A stretch of DNA of 64,000 nt from Diogma glabrata (GCA_963693315.1 OY856186.1:83756496-83820495), one strand, 5' to 3'; counted from the stretch's first letter, positions 1 to 11,955 are shown. Translations and numbers: made by a program. Notes: generated by a model not told the origin, from the sequence alone.

Positions 1-720
1 GTTAAAATGTTTTGTTGATAAAAATTATTCGAAAATATATGAACAGTTAGAAATTTAGACGGACTAAAAACCTTTAAAATTAAATATCTCAAGAACACGA
101 ATTAATGCCTCTATGTCAATTTGATATATTTTAAAGTAAGGATAGAACTACATTTAAAAAAAAAGTTAAAATTTAATTGATTTTAAAATTTTTTGTTAAT
201 GGAAGTTGTTTGAAAAAATTATGAAAAATTAGAATTTTTAATCGGACTAAAATCTTTAAAATTACATATCTCAAGAACACGAGTTAACGCCTCTTTGTAA
301 ATTTGGAATGTTTTAGAGTTAGAATAGAATTGTTTTCAGAAAAAAAAAAATTAATTAAATGCCAATTGACTTTCGACCCTCTTTCGCCATCTTCAAAACA
401 GTTTTTTTTAATATTTTTATTTAAAAATTAATTTTTTTTCAAACGACTAACTAATCATCTATCAAACAAAAAAAAGTTTGATGAAATCGGTATAGCCGTT
501 ATTGAGCAATTTAATTTGAGGCCGTATGCCCTATGTTGAGGCCCTTTGCTCAAACTTTTGATGCACGTTGGGGCCCTATACTTAGGGCACCCTATGCTCT
601 AACTATTTACTTTAAGAAAATTGTAAAATAAGTTTTAATTTTATTTTGTTCATACTACTTATATGCCAAGTTGAGGAAAATCAAAAATGGTCAAGTCTTC
701 ACATCTCGGTCAAGAACACG
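1..720 (+). repeat. Interspersed repeat, one arm of a foldback family
   Basis: This block matches 41540-42390 over most of its length. Shared words include 'atatctcaagaacacga', 'cgaccct..cgccatctt', 'gatgaaatcggtatagccg' and 'actacttatatgccaagtt'. It contains two diverged copies of a roughly 170-bp subunit, each carrying 'atctcaagaacacga(g)tta'. The other copy has an extra inverted arm (41283-41530), so this one looks like a partial copy cut by the window edge. No coding potential is visible. Confidence 0.75.
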
Positions 721-2683
721 TTTTTCATCCCCTGTGAATTAACACATAATGAAGATTTAACATTATTAAAAAATTGGAAAAGCTAGTTGTATTATCTTCT
801 AAGTTTTCCAGAATATAATGAAATCAGTAACATTAAATTCTTGTGATCCGTTTTATAATTTCAGGTTATTTGACAAATTATTTAAATAATATTTATCCAA
901 TCAATAGATCAATTTTTCAAATGAATTTAGTTGTATTATGTTTTTTGGTCTAAACTTTTAGAAATATGTACAGATAGGTTTAACAAAATATTTCTTTTAA
1001 ATTTGTGGTCAAACCCATAACGACTGGCTACTGAAAAATTAATAATTAGATTCTAACAAAATCTCCTCAAAACACAAGTTAAATAAAAGTGTATAAACAG
1101 TAAAGAATTAGGGATGAATTCAGACTTTATACAAAGTACTATTTGTATTGTAAGGTTACTCAAAAAAATCAAAATTAATTAATTTAAACTAACAAAAAGA
1201 CTCGAAATCTAAATAATAATCAAAAATTCTAACAAAAATTTGGATTATTTATATCTTTTTAAAACTTGAATTATGTTGTATAAGTTATTAGTATACTAAT
1301 TACTGAAGATTATTTTGTATAAAGTTCTTTATTATGTTTAATTAACTACATTCTACAAGAACAACAAGAAAATAATTATGTTGTTTAATCTCTTGATCCC
1401 AGTTTTAATTACTCATGTCAAAATATTACACTTAGTTGTTTCATATTTCCGTAAATAATTTATGAAATAAGTCTTTAACTTTTTAAAAAAATTTTTATAT
1501 AAAGCTGATATAGTGACAACCAAAGTGATAAGCCTAACCTAACTGATAACCTATATTTTATTAATTCGCATCTTTTTTTCATTCTCAAACTCATCAAATT
1601 GAATTCATGTATATGTGAGTTTGTTGAGTGGCAACTATTGTGCCCGCAGGACTCCAACTCGGAGGACGAGAATACGACGTCGATCTAGGTCAAAGTTTAT
1701 TTTTAAGTTATTTTTAAGTTAAGTTTAAGTTGTAACAACCATCAACAAACCAGTTTTTCAATACACTATATATATCAAACGTATACATCACACGTACGAA
1801 AAATATTCGATTCGAGTACTGTATCAAATGTTTGGTCACATGTCGACACAGCGAAACAGCGTGTGTATAACATTACAAAATATAAATTTAAAATTGTTTT
1901 TTTTTTTTAAATAAATTGATAATAAAAAAATCATTGAAAGCATATTTTATACATCCGTTGATTTGTAAGTTTTTTTATTAATTATTGATCTATCCAGTGA
2001 GAGAGGGAAGCAGTGATATTTTAAAGACGGCATAGTTTTTTTTAAACATTTGATTTTAAGCAATCTTTGAAATTAAAAAAAAATTAAGATTTTACATTAG
2101 GAGGTCAGTTACACAAAACCAAAGTGAAGACAAAATATATAAATACATACATTTGTACAGAAACAAAAAAAAGTCGTTACGATATTTTGAAAAAAATGCT
2201 ACTGTCATTTTTCGTGCGCTGTTCGGGATATGTGGTACGCAGAGATAAACCGAAACACTACAAATTTTAAAATTCAATTTTTTTTCTGACATTTATGCTT
2301 ATACGTTCCAAAATAGTTTTACAAAATATAAAATTTATTCAAGTTCTATAAGTTACGAAATTTAAAAAAAAATCGAATTTGTTTGAAAAAATAAGATTTG
2401 TAAGTATCGTTTTATATTTATCAATACATGTTTAATATTTTTTCTGTTTATCTCCGCTTAATAATGACAGAAGCTATTAGCGAATAATGATAGTCGTTGT
2501 TTACTTTTTTTTCGTCTAAATGGCTTTTTATATCAGTTTTTTATATTCATTATGTCTTTCTGTGACATATCTATCTAGCTAGAGCTTTTTGAGTTTTTTG
2601 TTCTGGTTTTATACTTATTTTTAAATATGTTAATTAACTTAGAGTTTAAAAGAACTTAATTAGAACAAATTTATTTTGCTTAC
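721..2683. other. AT-rich DNA, no gene recognised
   Basis: Mostly A/T runs with only short, unconvincing open frames. A GC-richer patch at about 1625-1690 follows an acceptor-like 'tgtgcccgcag' and is open in two frames, so it could be a host exon fragment or TE debris. If the P450 gene on the right is complete, this lies in its third intron; I see no later P450 exon and no heme-binding motif here. Confidence 0.6.
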
Positions 2684-3274
2684 TTCTTTTGCTTCAAAAC
2701 CATTCGGGTGTTCTTCTTCTTTTGCATTACGGATATATTCAGCCAATTTTGCGGATACATTATGCAGATTCGGAAGAATTGCTTTAACTTTAGACGCAGC
2801 AAAAATTGGGGTGATATGTTTTCTAGCTATTTTCCATTTTTCACCATGAGCTGAAAACGGACTTGTAGATTGTAATGGATCCAAACTCTCACTAACATGA
2901 ACATCGATATCGATAAATGTGGCAAAATCTGTCACTAAAATTTGTTTAACCAAATCAATATCACGAACCACAATGGCTGGTTTATTAAATTTGAATATGC
3001 CAACATATTTAGCTTTGGGATATTTTCTAAATTGCATAAAATTTTTATTAGGATTTGTATTTAATAAAAAGACTAGCAATTATTTTTTAACTCACTTATA
3101 AATATCGGCATACACCAAGGAATAATGCTTTTTACATAATAAAAGATCTAATAAGTTTCCAATAAATGGAATCGGAGTTGGACCATCAATATTTCGACGG
3201 CTCCAATGACTGTATTTCCATTTAAGATATATTAAAATTAAAGCGATTGCACCAATTATTAACTCAAAATGCAT
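2684..3274 (-). CDS. Cytochrome P450, exons 1-2 only (N-terminal part)
   Basis: A microsomal P450 would be a membrane-anchored heme mono-oxygenase of the endoplasmic reticulum. Exon 1 (3274-3096) starts with a methionine, a hydrophobic anchor (IIGAIALILIYL), basic residues and the proline-rich hinge GPTPIPFIGNLL. A 69-bp intron (3095-3027, GTGAGT...TTTAG) follows. Exon 2 (3026-2684) continues in frame and carries the helix-C region HGEKWKIARKHITPIF, where the W..R residues normally contact the heme propionate. It ends at a good donor, GAA|GTAAGC. About 174 residues are encoded, against roughly 500 for the family; the I-helix, ExxR and heme-cysteine regions are absent. The rest may lie left of the window beyond a long intron, or be lost. 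Similarity by eye is to the insect CYP3 clan (CYP6/CYP9/CYP28-like); the subfamily cannot be set. Confidence 0.85.
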
Positions 3275-3951
3275 TTTGATTTTGTTTTATGCTAAATTTT
3301 TTTATTATAAAAATTTTTCACTTTAAACTAAATTTGACTAAAACTTAAATTAATTTAAGAAAAAATATTTTAAATATAAAATGGAGCTTAAACAAAAACA
3401 GTAACAGCACTGACAGAAGGAACACAAGTGAATTGAAATATGTTTTACAATTAATTAAATTCTTTTGCCTATCAAAATTAAAATGACTAAATGACCATAA
3501 TTGTTTTACCAGATAATGTTATGGAAATTTTTTAAAATAATTTTTTTAATTTTTCTTACAATTGACCTTTTCACCAGATAAAATGATAACAAAACACAGC
3601 TGATGTATAATTCGAAAAGTGTTTATTCTTGCAAATAAAGCTTGATCTTTGTTGTTTTTACTGTTGCCAGTAGTGGATTTACGTATAGGCCCAGGGATAC
3701 GGCAGCAAATTTGTAGGGGTTAATTTAAAATTAACCTAGTTGTTATATTGGAAATGCAGTTCGCGCTTGTAATACACAGTAGTAACAAATGCATAAAATT
3801 TATTAAATATTTATTCAATTGTTAATTTAATCATTTATTTAACAAAGTTATAAACAAATTTAAGATATTTAAATAATTAAAGTGCACCATCTTCGTTGTA
3901 GTAGTTGTAAATTATAAATCGCTGCTGAATCGTACTAAACTGTTAACATTT
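3275..3951. other. P450 upstream region, no other gene seen
   Basis: AT-rich DNA upstream of the minus-strand P450, where its promoter must lie if the gene is active. No convincing TATA or initiator is singled out among the many A/T runs. Confidence 0.45.
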
Positions 3952-4080
3952 AAAAAAAATAAACAAAAATAAACAAATAAAAATAAACAAATAAAAACAA
4001 ACAAAACAAAAATAAACAAATAAACAAAAAAATAAAAAATAAACAAAAATAAACAATAAACATTAAAAAAAATAAACTTA
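3952..4080. repeat. Low-complexity (AAACAAAAAT)-like tract
   Basis: About 125 bp built only from A, C and T in words such as 'aaataaacaaa'. Reverse-strand frames across it encode only F/L/V/Y/C and are not genes. Confidence 0.85.
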
Positions 4081-4590
4081 AACAAACATACCGCATGGAG
4101 GGAGCAGTTTTTATTGTTTTGAAAATTTGTTTTATTTTTGATCGACGGGTGTGACAACCCCGCGTACTCCAGTCCCTGCTATTGACATACGAGTTAACGT
4201 GAGATATCACATACCACTGGCAAAAGCAGTGAGATATCACTAGCCAAGGTGACATCTTAGGGGTGGCGGCGGATGAACTGTATTCAGTCAACGGTAGCAC
4301 CCTCAATCTTAGCTGTGAAATAATCCTTGATGATGAGACGCTATTGCTTCCTTGAGAAACGAGCCTTCATATAACTATGTGTGGGCTTTAATCTTCAAGA
4401 AGATTAGATTATTGGCAACTACGTTTTTGTTTTGTTTCAGCAAATTTTTGTAAAGATTTGCTATATACTTTTTAATTTACTTTTATTTTCTCTATTCTGT
4501 CATAAAATATTGGCCTATGTCATATTTTGTCAGTGATAGGATTTTTTGTTCAGTTATCCATTCTTTAACAAAAAATTTAAATAAACAAAA
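4081..4590. other. Unrecognised, less AT-rich segment
   Basis: The stretch 4140-4330 is richer in G/C than its surroundings and includes a short direct repeat, 'gagatatcac', at about 4200 and 4230. It translates to nothing I recognise on either strand and may be a fragment of an old repeat. Confidence 0.4.
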
Positions 4591-4735
4591 AAAGAAAGAT
4601 TTACGTCCATCAACACCTCTGAACGTATTTTGTTGTGGGACCTTGGTCTTAAAAGGTTTTTATGTGTTATTGTGACACATATTGTAATTCCTACTACACA
4701 ACACATTTTATTAAAAAAAAAAAAAAATAGCAATC
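4591..4735 (+). mobile_element. 3' tail of a non-LTR retrotransposon (same family as 35268-35988)
   Basis: This matches the end of the element at 35268-35988: 'ttgttgtggga', 'cttaaaaggt', 'tttatgtgtt', 'tgtgacacatatt' and 'acacaacacattttat', then a 14-A tail. The 5' truncation leaves only the last few codons and the 3' UTR, the usual result of incomplete target-primed reverse transcription. Confidence 0.8.
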
Positions 4736-4915
4736 CTGCCGCACACAAAAAAAAAATTTTAAAAAACATTAATCCACGCACAGCTTTGTAGAATTTTGAC
4801 AACTGGTTTTTTTTTTGAAAATCCAAAATAGTTGTTTTTTCTTTATCAAATGATTTTGGATTGTGTTTAAGTTGTTTTTACTATATTGTAAGCTATTTAA
4901 AATATGATTTTGATA

Positions 4916-5043
4916 TTGTTACGTTTTTCCAACCTTACTTCGAATTGGCCTTACTCTCAATTCGATAAACGTAATTCCCAATCTCTTTCTGAGTTCGGTC
5001 ACTGATTAGTAAGCAAACACACCAGTAAGCAAACACACCATTT
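4916..5043 (+). mobile_element. LTR-like fragment beginning (A)TGTTACGTTTTT
   Basis: It matches 35159-35267, sharing 'tgttacgttttt', 'cttactctcaattcgataaa' and 'ctctttctgagtt'. The TG start and insertion of another element inside the second copy fit a retroelement LTR or solo-LTR fragment. The segment 'agtaagcaaacacacca' is directly repeated at its right end (about 5010-5042). Internal genes are not present. Confidence 0.55.
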
Positions 5044-5218
5044 AACTACAAATCTCACATGTAAGCGGCATACAAAATATTTTGTGGTGATATGTGTGGA
5101 AAAGTAGATTTTTCTTTTATGTTATTCTAGTACAAAATTGAATATTTATGTGCATGTGTTACAAAAAATATTTTCTATATTTCCGGAAAACTGGATGTTT
5201 CGTATACATTGAAATATA

Positions 5219-5739
5219 GTCCCTGGGTCCACGCCGATTTCGTGTGATGATTATCACATGTTTTATGCATTATATACTTTGTGAGGCGCCTGTCCTTGAT
5301 GAGCCCGAAAACTTTTGTTCTGCAATTTTTCTCGATTTAGCCGCTTTGTCGTTCGGCAAGCTCCGAAGAACGCCGATTGCCTCCGATTTTGTAAATTTGC
5401 TACCACAATTTTTTTTTAACCATGGGTTGTGAAATTTTCTTTAGAACACGAGGGAAAGCTTGTCCGACAAAACTGTGTCTGCTATTGTCGAGTCCGACAG
5501 TTGACATTTTGGTATGTTTGGGTATGTTTGGCGGACAATAGCAGACAAATTCTTATCAGATAAGGTTACACTCGGGTTCTAAAACAAATTTCCAACCCCC
5601 ATTGTTAAAAAAAATTTACAAGTTCCGGGGCGGTTGACGTTTTTTGGAGCTTGCCGAACGAAAAAGCGGCCTTATCGAGGAAAATGGCAGAACAAAAGTT
5701 TTCAGAATCATCACATGAAATCGGCGTGGGCCCAGTGAC
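5219..5739. mobile_element. Foldback (long inverted repeat) element, copy 1
   Basis: The two ends are inverted: GTCCCTGGGTCCACGCCGAT on the left is mirrored by 'atcggcgtgggcccagtgac' on the right. Pairing continues inward ('ttcggcaagctccgaa', 'aacaaaagtttt', 'ttctttagaacacgaggg') to a centre near 5490 containing 'tctgctattgtcgagtccgac'. Three related copies occur at 23043, 37090 and 46853. There is no transposase, so it is non-autonomous. The flanks show at most a TA duplication. Confidence 0.85.
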
Positions 5740-6054
5740 TAACATATTTCAAAAATAAAAATTATATGTTGTTTTTATTCTCATGATTTTGTTAGGGGAA
5801 TACTAAACGAACTATGGAATATTTACCGATCGGTTAGTATATTACAACAATTTAGAATGTAAAACATTCCAATGGAAGAAACACACATGCAATACACGTT
5901 TTATGTATGTAGCAGTCGTGGTTAAAAGTTATTCCAGTGACATATAAACTGCAAGTACCTTCACATGTTATCTAAGCACTCACATTTGCTCGTAAAATAC
6001 GATGCTTTCTCTACAATCTTTGTTTGTTTTATTTGAGATTTATTTAAAATTGAA

Positions 6055-7412
6055 TTTTATTTGATCAATTGGTGTTCTGCCACATATTCTATTGACAACT
6101 TCATTAGACACCGTCCGAAATTCGCAGTATACTCTCAGAGACATTAACATATACGCCGTTGCAATTTCCCGAGAGCATGACATGTATTTCGTATATGTTG
6201 ATCATATTGGAGCAGCGTTCATCAATATTGACTCGCTAGCCATTTCCTTAGTGGTTGTTTGGGACCACCGATCTTTGGCATCAATTTTTCAAGGGCTGCA
6301 TCTACACGTTTTGCTTTTTCGCCAGCGTAAACCAGATGACTCCTAAAGTTAAGTATGTGGTCCAGAAGTACCCCGAGATATTTGAGATATGGTGTTGATC
6401 TAATTTTTTGTTCATCAACTTGCATCTCTATACTTTGTACCACTTTCCGACTACATAATAGCACTACTTCAGTTTTGTGATCAGCTAGCCCCAGTCCTGT
6501 TGTGTTAAGCCACGCTTTTATCCTAGCTATCGTTTCATTACAATAGTTGACAATGTCTGGCAGCCTTTTAGCAACGAAAACTACGACAATGTCATTGGCA
6601 TAACCGAATTTCTTCGTATCATTGGGGGTTTCTATGTTGAGGATACCATCATACATGATGATCCACAACAAAGGCCCTAATACAGATCCTTGTGGTACTC
6701 CTCCAGTGATATTGCATTTTTTTGGTCCATCTTTAGTATCACATATCAAACATCTGTCACTGAAGTAGCATTTTTACTATTCGTAAGAGGTAGTCAGAGA
6801 TTTTTATATTTTCTAGGGCTTCAAAAACTCGTCTCCAGTTTGCGGAGTTAAATGCATTTTTTACGTTTAAATGTTAAACAGCACATGTTAAACAGCACAG
6901 TCTGTTCTTTTTCTGTCCACTTTTTACCCGCCAATGCATTACGAGCTATATTGTACACTATTGATATACCATCTACAGTTGATCTTGCCTTTCTGAAACC
7001 AAATTGACGATCAGATAGCCCAGGTATTCCTGCTGTATATCTCTCAATCCGAAAACATATAATTCTTTCTAGTACTTTACCAGTAGTATTCAGCATGCAA
7101 AGCGGGTGGTACGACGAAGGTTCTTTAGGAGGCTTGTAGAATTATCGTACAAGTACCAGTCGTTGACGTTTCCATATTTTTGGGAAAATTCCTTGCTTCA
7201 GACAGTTAGAGTATGCTTGCGCAAAAAGTCCAGGTTATTAATTAATAGCCATTTTGATGACAATATTTGGAATACCATCTATTCCAGGGGCACTGCATGT
7301 TTTTACCCTCAACGCTGCTTCCAGGACTCCTTCAGGTGTGACCGGTGGGATACGTCCTTCATCTATCTAGAATGCTAGCGTTCGGAACAAACCATGTTGA
7401 GGGAAGAGACCG
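6055..7412 (-). pseudogene. R1-clade non-LTR retrotransposon, reverse transcriptase remnant
   Basis: Read on the minus strand from about 7370 the order is: VTPEGVLEAALR and SAPGIDGIPN (RT motif 1), FPKIWKRQRLVLV, LCMLNTTGKVLERIICFRI, DRQFGFRKARSTVDGI, then GVPQGSVLGPLLW, then YANDIVVVF in place of the YADD box, then LNTTGLGLADHKTEVVL and YLKYLGV, and a C-terminal AAPIW...VYCEFRTVS near 6200-6060. The second catalytic aspartate pair is reduced to N-D, and stops and frame changes are present (for example near 7236, 6750-6850 and 6220). The order and wording are typical of the R1/Jockey group that lacks RNase H. It is dead. It continues 5' as the fragments at 7590-8150 and 8145-8790. Confidence 0.85.
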
Positions 7413-7413
7413 G

Positions 7414-7569
7414 GGTGGTTATTTTGTAGCGTTATCTCACTAGGTGAGATAAATTGTGAGATAAAATTATGTTTAAATGATTTTTTTTATCTAATATAAT
7501 CGATCAAAGACAAATATTTAATCTCACTTTTTATCTCACCTAGTGAGATAACGCTACAAAATAACCACC
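7414..7569. mobile_element. 156-bp MITE nested in the R1-like element, copy 1
   Basis: Terminal inverted repeats of about 38 bp begin GGTGGTTATTTTGTAGCG on the left and end with the exact complement. Inside, 'tctcactaggtgagat' is itself palindromic. A second copy at 61332-61490 lies in the opposite orientation. It separates R1 endonuclease sequence (right) from R1 RT sequence (left), so it landed after R1. The flanks here (cgg/cag) would fit a 3-bp duplication with one change. Confidence 0.9.
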
Positions 7570-7589
7570 CAGATACTATATTCGCCATT

Positions 7590-8150
7590 ATAATACGACA
7601 CACAGGTGCACTAGTAGTAACTCCTTATGGTTTTGTTAAGACTGTTTTGTAGGCGCTACCTCACGGATTGAACATTAACTATTGATCCTCTTTCTGCCTT
7701 ACTATAGGTGTTCTCTGTTCCTTGGTTAGAGCTGTACCCTTCGGGTTGTCTTTTTACTGCACTAATTCTGTTGCCCATGCATTGAAAATCTTCGGCGCAG
7801 CTATAGCAGGTGTTTTCTTCCTCGCATCATCAATCAATCGATGTGTTATTTCTTCAAACTTATTTAAGTGAATGCTGGGCGCAACGTAACAGCTGTATAC
7901 ATGTACTCATTTTATTTGGGCGTATTCAAAACATTCATGCTGATGATTGGATTTTCTTTCAAATGGTGGCAGTCTAAAGGTCCAAATTGCTATTTGACTT
8001 TTTTTGTCTGCCACCCAGTTTACATTGTTAGGAGGAATTTTATATTGCTCACTTATGAGTACTATATCGATGTTTTGTTCTCTTACCGTTTTTGATAGAA
8101 GGGTCTAAGCCGTTTCATAGTGATTGATGTTGATTTGCATACAATTAATC
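7590..8150 (-). pseudogene. R1-like retrotransposon endonuclease remnant
   Basis: Just after the ORF1 remnant, the minus strand reads MINCMQININHYETA, then LLSKTVREQNIDIVLISEQY and WVADKKSQIAIWTFRLP, the N-terminus of an apurinic-type endonuclease. After a gap it resumes with RLIDDARKKTPAI and IFNAWATELV, the linker before the RT. The catalytic core between them is missing, and a stop lies in the first segment. The normal function would be nicking the genomic target for target-primed reverse transcription. Confidence 0.7.
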
Positions 8151-8790
8151 ATGGCGCATTGTTGAAATCGCTTTTTTGTATGCTTGGCATTTACAGCCTC
8201 TGACAGTATGATCTAATCTACCTTCAGTTGTTGGTTCACATATTACGCATTTTGGCTTCCCTAGGCAGTTTTTCTCATTGTGACCCTTAACTCCACACCT
8301 AAAGCAAAATCCAGTTCTGTCTATTTCACTTTTACATTGTCTTGCATTGTGATCAAAACCAAGATATCTGTAGTAGCATCGCTTTGGGGTGGCATGTTCC
8401 CGTACTCTAAATCTCACCCAATCAACTTTGAACACTCCGACAGAAGTAATTGCATTTGCTGCTCTAGTTGGGCGTCAGATAAGCTCTGTTTGGGTTCCAT
8501 CACGTTGTCCAGACACTTGCAATAGCATTTATTGGGACACTTCCCACAACAGGGAATTGATTTTTAATTACAATACAGATTTTCTCCAATGTTATCACTG
8601 GATCAATCCCTCGGCACTCTATTGTAGTTTCCTGGCTCAGCGTTCTAACATTGGCGGTAACTTGCAGCACTATTTTCGCATTTTCTCGTAGTTGATCATA
8701 TAGCGTTTCCTTGCCCCGTTTAAGTTCCAGTGACAACTCACTCTTAGCGGTTCTCCTAATTTTGTTAACATTATCACCAAATTCCTTGAG
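8145..8790 (-). pseudogene. R1-like retrotransposon ORF1 (Gag-like) with CCHC knuckles
   Basis: Frame 8435-8145 encodes MFKVDWVRFRVREHATPKRC followed by three zinc-knuckle modules: CYYRYLGFDHNARQC, CFRCGVKGHNEKNC and CVICEPT...DHTVRGC. Frame 8736-8500 just upstream supplies the preceding region (VRTLSQETTIECRGIDPVIT). Three knuckles at the end of ORF1 are usual in R1/Jockey elements, where the protein binds element RNA. The N-terminal half is missing and the two frames are out of phase, so it is a broken copy. Further 5' (to 8840) only a short duplication, 'gggtagataaaattta/caggtagataaaattta', is seen. Confidence 0.8.
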
Positions 8791-8840
8791 TTCTGGGTAG
8801 ATAAAATTTAGGTATTTAGGTAACAGGTAGATAAAATTTA

Positions 8841-9249
8841 ACCAAAAAATTGCAAATCAACAAAAAGGATCTCGAAATGTGTCAAATTATCGCTACAAAA
8901 CAACAAACGGTGCAACAAAATCTGTTGCCTTAGGCGTATTCAAACCTAAATCGGCCACTGGCTGGTATTAAAATAATATTGTGGTAAATTTGAAAACATA
9001 TATTCTATTTTTCCGTAATAATTTATTAAGTTTAAGCTTGTTTTGTGTACAGTAAATACATTTTCAAACGAGTTGTGAGCGCTAGGTTATGTGATTTTTC
9101 TGTAATGGTATTTCATGAGGAACAGACAGCATTTTTCTTCATGGACATGGTATGGACAGGGCATGTAGAACAATGTATGCCCAGAACCGATAATTTAATT
9201 ATTTTATTTTCTCACTTGCAGTAATTGAAATATCATTGAGAAACTCGAT
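8841..9249. other. No feature recognised
   Basis: Ordinary AT-rich spacer between the R1 remnant and the large inverted-repeat element. Confidence 0.5.
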
Positions 9250-11955
9250 CTTCAATCTGAAAACATTTATGTCTGTGTTTATTAGACCGACCCATTTTTG
9301 TATGGAAATGCAAAATGTTGTTTTTTTTTTTGGGTGCTCAGGGCTAAATTCGTTTATTGGTCCATACTGAATATCCACACAAAAAATTGGCCCAATTGGT
9401 GCATCCAAGAGCCAGCGCTTTCGCATATAGCAAAACAAGATTCGAAATTTCTTAGCTGTAAATACTCATATCTCAAAAACGCTTAATGATATGAAAAAAA
9501 AGTTAATGCAAAGCCACGTTTTTTTTCTCAGAATAACAACAAAAAAGTTTTAGTGGAATTTTCTGAATTCGTTCTCAATTTTTCAAAAAGGCCTCATTGC
9601 CTCCAGTGACATTTAGGAAAAAAAAGTTCCAAACAAAACATTAATATTTTTGCTAAACTAACATTTATTTAGAACATACTTGTAACTTTTATTCAAAAAT
9701 AAAAAAGTTTTAGAACAAAAGGTCCATTATTTTAAGTATTTCTTCAAATTTTCAGTTTAGCTTAACAGTGTATTTCTAAAAATATACAAAATCTATTAAA
9801 ATTAATTAAACACAATATCATATTAATAAAAAAATTATTTGCCTTTAAAAATATTTGCAGAGTCACTTAGAAAAAACAACTATTATGGCAAGTGTCAGAA
9901 TATGAGCATCGATCAATGAATTCCTGACAGTGTAGTTTATCGAGAAAAATTTTTGAAAGTCGAACTTCTACGGTTTTGTGTTAATTCAATAGTGTTCTCA
10001 AAATATGGATGCAAAAACTAATTTTTTAAGAAGCAGTTCAAAAAATTTTAGCTATAAACTGTTAGAAGGTCTTGAAATGGCATTTGCCTGTAGAGAACAT
10101 TATTTAATAATTTATTAAAATGTCCATATCTTTTGATTAACTTAACCGAATTTCGTTTAAAAGTTATTGAGCTAAGTAATTTTAGTAAATTATTTTTGCA
10201 CGTTTCAAATTTAGAAGCACACTAAGGTAATGGTAGTAGGTAGACAAAAGCTGATATTCTAGTACGTCTAGAATATTTTGACCGAGGTTTGAGTAACAAT
10301 ATCAAAACAGCAATGGAGAAAAAGTTACAATTTCATAATCAAACCCACATGACATCTAGGAAAGCAAATATTTTCAAACTAGTACCGAATAAAATATATT
10401 TAAATTTTTTCGTGTCGACAAATTCTAGATATTTTTTGAAGTAATCTTCGAAAAATTGCAAAATTTCTGTATGAAAACCCAGATTCTTGGATAGCAAATG
10501 AAGAATATTTGAACATTTAACAGCAAATTAAAGGAATTGTGGTCGTAATGCGTAAATGACGTTGCAGAACGGGGAGTAAAGTTAATGACGGACTACAATA
10601 GACATTTTAAGTCAAGATGTAGAACAGAAACCGTTCATCCTTCAAGATGTAGAGAACTATCGACAAAAAATCCTTAAAACCAACAAAAAATTCTGTTGCA
10701 GAAATCTTGCATGAATATTGGATAACTAAATAAGTGCAACTATAACTTCACTAATAACTAAGTGAAAAATGTGTTGAATTATCATTTAACACATCAATTT
10801 ATAACAAAGTATGGAGTAATCAGCTAAATAGCATGTCGATTTATTACCTTGAATTTTCATTTCAACACTATTTCATATTTTGTCTAAACATTCTTACATT
10901 ATATTTTGTTTTGCCTATTTCAAAATATTATATTTAATTTTTGGGTCACCCTATTATGCTGCTAAATTTAAACGTGCAAAAATAATTTGCTGATATTACT
11001 TAGCTCAATAACTTTTAAACAAGTATAAAATCACGAAATTCGGTTAAGTTAATCAAAAGATACGGACATTTTAGTGAATTATTAAATAATGTTCTCTACA
11101 GGCAAATGCAAATTTCAAGACCTTCTAACAGTTTATAGCTAAAATTTTTTGAACTGCTTCTTAAAAAATTAGTTATTGCATCCAAATTTTGAGAATACTA
11201 ACGAATTAACACAAAACCGTAGAAATCCGGTTTTCAAAAAATTTTCTCGATAAACTACACTGTCAGGAATTCATTGATCGATGCTCATATTCTGACACTT
11301 GCCATAATAGTTGTTTTTCCTAAGTGACTTTGCAAATATTTTTAAAGGCGAATAATTTTTTTATTAATATGATATTGTGTTTAATTAATTTTAATAGATT
11401 TTGTATATTTTTAGAAATACACTGTTAAGCTAAACTGAAAATTTGAAGAAATACTTAAAATAATGGACCTTTTGTTTTAAAACTTTTTTATTTTTGAATA
11501 AAAGTTACAAGTATGTTCTAAATAAATGTTAGTTTAGCAAAAATATTAATATTTTGTTTGGAACTTTTTTTTCCTAAATGTCACTGGAGGCAATGAGGCC
11601 TTTTTGAAAAATTGAGAACGAATTCAGAAAATTCCACTAAAACTTTTTTGTTATTGTTCTGAAAAAAAAAGTTTGTTCTAAGAAAGTTAGACAATCACAA
11701 AATAAGGTGAGCTTGCATTAACTTTTTTTTCGTATCATTAAGCGTTTTGGAGATATGAGTATATATAGCCGTCAAATCTCAAATCTTGTTTTACTATATG
11801 CAAAAGCGCTGGCTCTTGGATGCACCAATTGACCCAATTTTTTGTGTGGATATTCAGTATGGACCAATAAACGAATTTAGCCCTGAGCACCAAAAAAAAA
11901 TCAACATGTTGTTTTTGGGTCGGTCTAGTGTTTATCTCTGTTTATGTTTAGATTT
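9250..11955. mobile_element. Large inverted-repeat element (~0.95-kb arms, ~0.74-kb spacer)
   Basis: The left arm (about 9255-10218) and right arm (about 10958-11955) are reverse complements at high identity. Both ends carry 'tagaccgaccc' or its complement (9283-9293; 11917-11927), both carry the run around 'tcctgacagtgtagtttatcga', and both inner ends carry 'tttaaacgtgc'-like sequence. The spacer has no intact gene. One broken plus frame near 10600-10690 reads ILSQDVEQKPFILQDVE, which I cannot assign. Arms this long suggest a foldback or long-TIR DNA transposon, or an inverted duplication of a repeat. The family is unknown. Confidence 0.8.

Noticed and set aside
1625..1760. GC-rich patch after an acceptor-like site as a host exon
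   Set aside because: Two frames are open for under 30 codons each, with no partner exon; not enough to call.
3912..4306. 81- and 118-residue frames rich in F/L/V
   Set aside because: They run through an AAACAAAAAT-type low-complexity tract; no domain.
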